From Goniomonas avonlea (lineage: Eukaryota > Cryptophyceae > Goniomonadida > Goniomonadaceae): DNA of 23,683 bases. Under the pieces are notes generated by a model that was given only the letters and a program-made list of their open reading frames with translations, made no database searches and had not been told where the DNA came from. Of the stretch, positions 13,601 through 19,600 are shown in pieces (within the stretch, counting starts at the first letter, position 1; each line of letters begins with the position of its first letter). The stretch lies in assembly GCA_003573635.1 (NCBI GenBank), contig QUTJ01031820.1, forward strand, positions 1 through 23,683, read 5' to 3'. A program made the translations under genes and the position numbers.

Positions 13601-16600
13601 TCAATGACTTCGAGATGCAAGGCACGCGCATTACGACCATTGTCCACGACGTGACCAGTCTCGACCTTCACTATCAGAACATGACCATCTTCAACGTGCT
13701 GGCAACGGTTTATGATGACGATATTGCTCTTGTGTCTGTTAACGAAACTGATATCACCGTCGGTGAGGGCGGACAGGCCTGCTTCGCCGTGACGCTGGAC
13801 TCCCAGCCGACCCAAAACGTCAACATCACTGTTCTCTGCGGATGCGCAAGCCTCCAGATGGAGCCTCGCTCGACAGTCATCACCCCCGCGCTCTGGAATA
13901 CTTCCAACACTGTCAAGGTCAACGCAGTCAACGACGACATCCCCGAGGGACCGCGCCGCGTCCCGATCTCGCTGCGCGTCCGGTCGCAGGACGACAACTA
14001 CGAGAACATCGAAGCCCCCACTGTCCGCGCGCTCATTCTTGATGACGATGGCCTCCTCATTGTAACACCCCAGGACGTGTACGTCCGGGAGGGTGCCGCT
14101 CCGGGCAAGTACACGCTGGTTCTCGCGAGCCAGCCGACTGGACCCGTGACTGTCGACATTCTCACTGCTGAGGGCGTGACTCCTCTCCCTCCGCAGGTCA
14201 CCTTCTCCGAGTTGACTTGGAACAAGCCGATGCCCGTGTATGTGATGGCTGACGACAACGAGTCGATTGACGGCATGCGTGGTGTAAGCCTCCGACACGC
14301 AATGTCCTCCAAGGATGTTGCGTACAAATCGAAGTTTGGCGCCAATGTGACTGTCCATATCGTCGACGACGATGTCCCCGGAATGATTGTCGCTCCCCCG
14401 TTCCTCGAAGTTCAAGAGGGGGGACGCGCGGTTCGATACGCCGTCCAGCTCACCACTCGCCCTCGGGAGGATGTCCATATGACCATCGAGCGATTTACAC
14501 TCGGCTCCTCCGACCACGCCTTGGTCATCACGCCCTCGATCGTTGTGTTCAAGGCCAACGACGACTGGTCTGAGTCTAAAATCATCAAGGTCGACATGCC
14601 TCGGGACTATCTGCCGGCGGACCACAGCGTGCAGACTCTGCGACACGTGCTCGTGTCTGATGACCCTCGCTACAACACCGCTGATGGCTCTTTCCGCAAC
14701 CCGCCCAGCGTCGAGGTTTCAGTGCATGACATTGACGAGCCTGGTCTCATTGTAAGCCCTCTGTCGCTGCAAGTAACGGAGGGCGGACCTCCCACCACAT
14801 ACACCGTCAGGCTGCTCTCGAAGACACTGACGACTCTGAATGTGCGCGCCACCACAGAGATGACGCAAGTGGAAGTGTCCCCTGCTGTCCTGCAGTTCAC
14901 CCCGGAGCTCTGGAACGTGCCGCAAACTGTGACCATCCGCGCTGTGGACGACTCTGTCGCTGAGGGCTTCCAGACTGTGCTTGTCGAGCACGCAATCTCC
15001 GGCGGTGATGTTGAGTACCGCGGGTTGACGATGCCATCGGTGAGCGTTTCGATTACCGATAACGACGAGGAAGGCGCTCAAGTCCTCGGGATGACAGTGA
15101 TGTCCGTCGAGGTGCTCGAGGGGCGTGGCCACCACGCATGGTACACCTTCACCCTTAAGTCCCAGCCGATCCGCGAAGTCATGGTCAACATCAGCTTTGC
15201 TCGCAACGATACTGGTGCGGAGCTTAGTCAGTACAACTACCTCATCGCACCGCGTGACTGGCAGGCGCGGCAAACTGTGTTCTGTGGGGCCTTTGACGAC
15301 AACATCGCTGACGGGACACGAACCGTACAGCTCATCCACACAATCACCAGCGCGGACCCGTATTACAATAAGGGTCAGGCGCCCAACGTCCAGATCGTTA
15401 TCAGAGACAACGACACACCCGGCTTCGTCCTTTCTGAGCAGTCCATTGTGGTAGTTAAGGGCGGCGCCCCCGAGACATTCATGATGAATCTGAAGTCTGA
15501 GCCCCGCAAACGAGTGATTGTGCGACTCGAAATCCAGACGACGAGGGGTGCTGTCACCACCATCGCCTCGGCCTCCCCCGTGGAATACACGTTCACCCCG
15601 ACCAACTACAATGTCCCGCAGGTGGTCACCATGCGTGCGCCCAAGTGGGCTCTGGGCAACGGGATCGTGAACGTCAAGTTCATTTTCGGCGGAGAGGACC
15701 AGGTGTATCTCGGCCTGACCGAGCCTGTGTTCCCCGTGTTCCTTACCGCCCCTGGTGGTGCTTCAGTTGCTGTGTCTATGGCGGCCATTTCTCTGATTGA
15801 GGGCAGCACGCGAGGCGTCACCTTCACAGTCCATCTCGGATCTGTACCTTCGGGCAACGTGACAGTGTCCATGTCAGCGGGCAGCCCCGAGCTCTTGCTC
15901 TCCACGACATCTCTGGTGTTCTTCCCGCACAACTTCAACGTGCCGCAGAACGTTACCTGTTTGGGTCGTGAGAACAACGTTGTTGAGAGCGTTGTGACGG
16001 CTATTACCTACACCATCAAGACGACTGACGTGGAGTACGCTTCGCTGGCTGTCAAGCCCACCACCGTCATTATTTTCGATAACGACAAACCCGAGCTGGT
16101 CTCCTCAGCTAGCAGCCTCCGCGCGGACGAGGGGACTAAAAATAACTTTGTCACTCTGTCTATCACCACCATGCCCAAGGGTAACATTGTCCTCGGGCTC
16201 GACTTGGTGCCTGCTATCGTGGGCGTGAGGCTGTCCCCGAGCTCGTTCATCCTCAACAGCAGCAACTGGGACAAGCGGCACAAGTTTGAGGTGATCACCA
16301 CTGACGACGACATATTCCTCGGCGACCGTTCCGCCAGCGCTCACGTGACAGTCAAGAGCTCCACGCAAGACCAGGATTACTCGAGCCTGTTTACATCGGT
16401 GCATATCCATGTCGCTGATAACGACGTGGCTGGCGTGGTTGTTTCGAACAAAACTTTGGCGGTTGCTGAAGGGATGAACGTTACCCAGTCATACACTGTT
16501 AAGTTAACGTCACACCCACGCGAGACGGTCACCGTCCAATTCATTCACAGCCAACAAGTGGCGCTCAGCTCCGCCACACTCTCTTTCACTGAGGAGAACT

Positions 16601-19600
16601 GGTCCAAGCCGCAAGTTGTTGCGGTTGCGGCTGTCGATGACGCGGTCGTGGAGGGCCCCCACAAGGCCACCGTCAAGCACGAGGTCGACTCCAGCGACGT
16701 CTTTTACCGCGGTATCCAGGTGCCAAGCGTGGACGTGTCCATCACGGACAATGACCGTGCTGGCATCGACATCTCCGTCATCGCTCTGGAGGTAGCTGAG
16801 GGCGCGCCGGGGACGTTTTACACCGTTGTCCTCAAGAGCCAGCCCAAGGCGATCGTGCGACTGCAGGTCCGCAGTAGCGAGTACCGGCAGGTCATAGTCG
16901 AGCCCGAGCGGCTCGCGTTCTCAGCCGCCGACTGGAACGTGAAGCAGCGGGTCAACGTCACGGCTGTGGACGACCTCCTCTCGGAGAACCTTCACTCCAC
17001 GCAGCTGCAGCATCTCATTGCCACGTCGGACTCAGACTACGCGCTCAACATTCCCGATGTCACGGTGGTCATCCAGGACAACGACTTTGCAGGCCTCAAG
17101 CTGCAGCTCCGCGACGTCGAGGTAGGCACGCCCGACCGCCGTCTCCTCGCTGCTCTCGCCGATGTCGAAGAAGGTGGGGTGCCCCTCTCGTACACCGTTG
17201 CGCTCAAGAGCATGCCCTCTGCCCCCGTCACTATCGTGATTGACCAGACCGGCATGATCGATCTGTCCCCCAAGACTCTGCTGTTCGCCCCCTACGCGTG
17301 GAATATCCCACAGTCTGTCCACGTTCTCGCCATCGATGACCCCACTCCCAACGGGAACACCAACGCGGAAATCGGGCACAAGGCCGCAAGCTCGGACCTT
17401 CTGTGGAGCAGTCTTCGTCCAAAGAACCTCACCATCGGCGTGCTTGATAACGACGATTACCCTGTGCCCAATGACGTGAACGTGTACCTCGAAGAGGATG
17501 ATATCGGCCACTTCATTCTCAACGGCACGCACCCGACCAGCACACTTATCGGCTTCATCACCAAGCTTCCCGAGACTGGTGACTTGTACCAGATCGGCGC
17601 CACCTCGCCGATTCGTACCACGCCGACGCTGGTGACCGACAAGGCGATGCGGCTCACTTACCAGCCTGCTCCAGATGCCAACGGCTTGCCCTTGACATCC
17701 GCGGAATACATTGTGCGCGACCGTGATCTCAACCCGAGCCAGTTCGCTGGCAAGATCTTCTTTTTCGTCAACCCTGTCAACGATCCTCCCGCGGCCGTCA
17801 CCTATGTTCACAGAATGCATCACTTCAGCGACGACGTCAACTCGACCCTGGAGCTGCCGCTCGCGGACAGCGACGGCGATAAGCTTCTGTTTGTCCCAAT
17901 CGAGCTTCCCGCCGTCGGAGTCTTGATGGCCTTCCCACGCCCCGGAGCTCGGGCGGTGGATATTGCCCCCCCTGCCGTGGCACGCAGTCAGAGGAGTGAG
18001 GTTGCCTCCGAAGCTCTGTCACTGCGAGTGATGGAGCCGGAACCCGTTAAGGTGTGGCGTGTGCTTCCATTTTCCTATCCGCTGGCTTGATGCATTGTAC
18101 TTGCTATTCTTTCGTGTTGTCAGTGTTGCAATTCCGGTGCTCTCCACCACTCAGAAGGCACGTTAAAACCGTCCAACATACTTGCACCCTTCTTATGCCC
18201 GAGATATAATAATGGAACGTCCCAGTCTTTACTCTCTGTCCTTTTGTACGTGTTGAACATCCTGTCCGCAGCTGGACACAGTCTACGACCTGAACGAATA
18301 CATGATCAAGTACGTCCCTCCCGATGGCGCCTCTGGCCTTCCGTTCTCGGACTTCAAGTACCTGTTGAGTGACGGCCGTCTCAACTCCAGTATCTCCCAG
18401 ATTACCCTCAATGTCGGCTGTGCCGAGGGCTTCAAGCACAATCCTCGGGAGAAGACCTGTCTGCCCTGTCCCTTGGGCCAGTTCAGGTGAGGGTATCGTC
18501 CCAACGGACCAATCATACTCAAGGAATTGTGTCAAAACCCTGTCAAGACGCAATCACACTCGAGTGTAGTCACTCTCTGTCACTGTCACTTTCTCACTCC
18601 TTTTTCCTCGCAGTCCTTTTGCAGACTCCACTGCTTGCACCGACTGTCGCCCTGGTCTGTACGCTGCCAAGCCTGGCTCTGTCTACTGTGAGCTCTGTGG
18701 CCCGCAGATGTTCCAGAGCGAACCAGGGTCAACTGAGTGCCAGTCTTGCCCCGTCAACACCATCTCCACCCTCGGTGCCTCAGCCATCACGGACTGTCGC
18801 TGCGAGATTGGGTTCTACGGGCCCAACGGTGGCCCGTGCAAGCAGTGCCCAGAGCACTCCGTCTGCGATAAAGTCGGTCAGATCCTGCCGATTCCCATGC
18901 CAGGCTTCTGGATGGATCCCAATTTCCCTGGGGACCTGGTGGAGTGCCGCCCGCCGGAAGCCTGCTTGCCGTACACAGGCAACGGGACAGGTGGCTGCGC
19001 GCCCGGGTACTTCGGTCGTGGCTGCTCTAAGTGCAGCCCTCACGATTACTATCGTATGAACGTGGGCTGCGAGCCGTGTGGTGACCACAGCGCGTGGGTG
19101 TGGATCCTGGTGTGCATTGCGATGATTTTGCTGCCGGTTCCGCTCTTGTTCTTCGTGTCTCGCGTGGAATTTGCGTACACTGGCCTCCAGATCCTGTTCA
19201 ACTTCTGCCAGGTGGGTGTCCTTCGTGACTGAACTGCGCTGACTTGCACGAGAGGGTGCAGAGTGTCAATGTAGATAGTCCACAGTGTCACTATCGACAC
19301 AAAGACAGGAGAGAGATGGGTGGGAGTTTACGGCTGCGTGGAGTTTACGCGAGGGTGCTGACGTGCCAACCACGATTGTGAAGAGTTCACTCACCACCCC
19401 GCAGGCTCTCGCCGTCATCCGCACTTTCTCGGTGGTGTGGCCCTCGAGAATCGACGAGCTTCTTCGCATCATGACTGTCTTCAACCTCAACTTCCAGTTC
19501 TGGCGCCCCGAGTGCTGGATCTCGGGCTGGGGTTACCCCTGGCAGTGGGGTCTCACCCTCCTGCTTCCCGTCCTGTACACGTTTTTGTTTGGGCTCTTGT

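Noticed and set aside
13534-14646. Long minus-strand open frame (370 codons) and many similar ones opposite exon 1
   Set aside because: These mirror the strong third-position C/G bias of the plus-strand coding frame. The translated proteins are low-complexity, rich in His, Arg, Asp and Val, without domain patterns, and repeat with the array.
4696-17457. Satellite or CRISPR-like tandem repeat
   Set aside because: Units are about 330-345 nt, diverged at DNA level and kept in one protein frame with conserved structural residues. There are no short identical repeats with spacers.
1-17457. Bacterial origin of the whole fragment because of the adhesin-like repeats
   Set aside because: The same open frame continues through GT-AG introns into a eukaryotic-type cysteine-rich and multi-pass protein with a polyadenylation signal.
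18052-18090. TGA at 18088-18090 as the normal end of the gene
   Set aside because: It cuts a cadherin-like domain in half, and splicing to 18272 completes that domain in frame and leads to the cysteine-rich and membrane parts.
18416-19088. GPS/GAIN autoproteolysis site as in adhesion GPCRs
   Set aside because: The cysteine spacing is that of GCC2/GCC3 repeats; no W-x-C-x-C-x-H-x-T pattern is present before the first helix.
19285-19404. Coding use of the open frame upstream of exon 4
   Set aside because: These residues come from intron 3. The join from 19211 to 19405 keeps the hydrophobic stretch, and the exon 3 frame stops soon after the donor.
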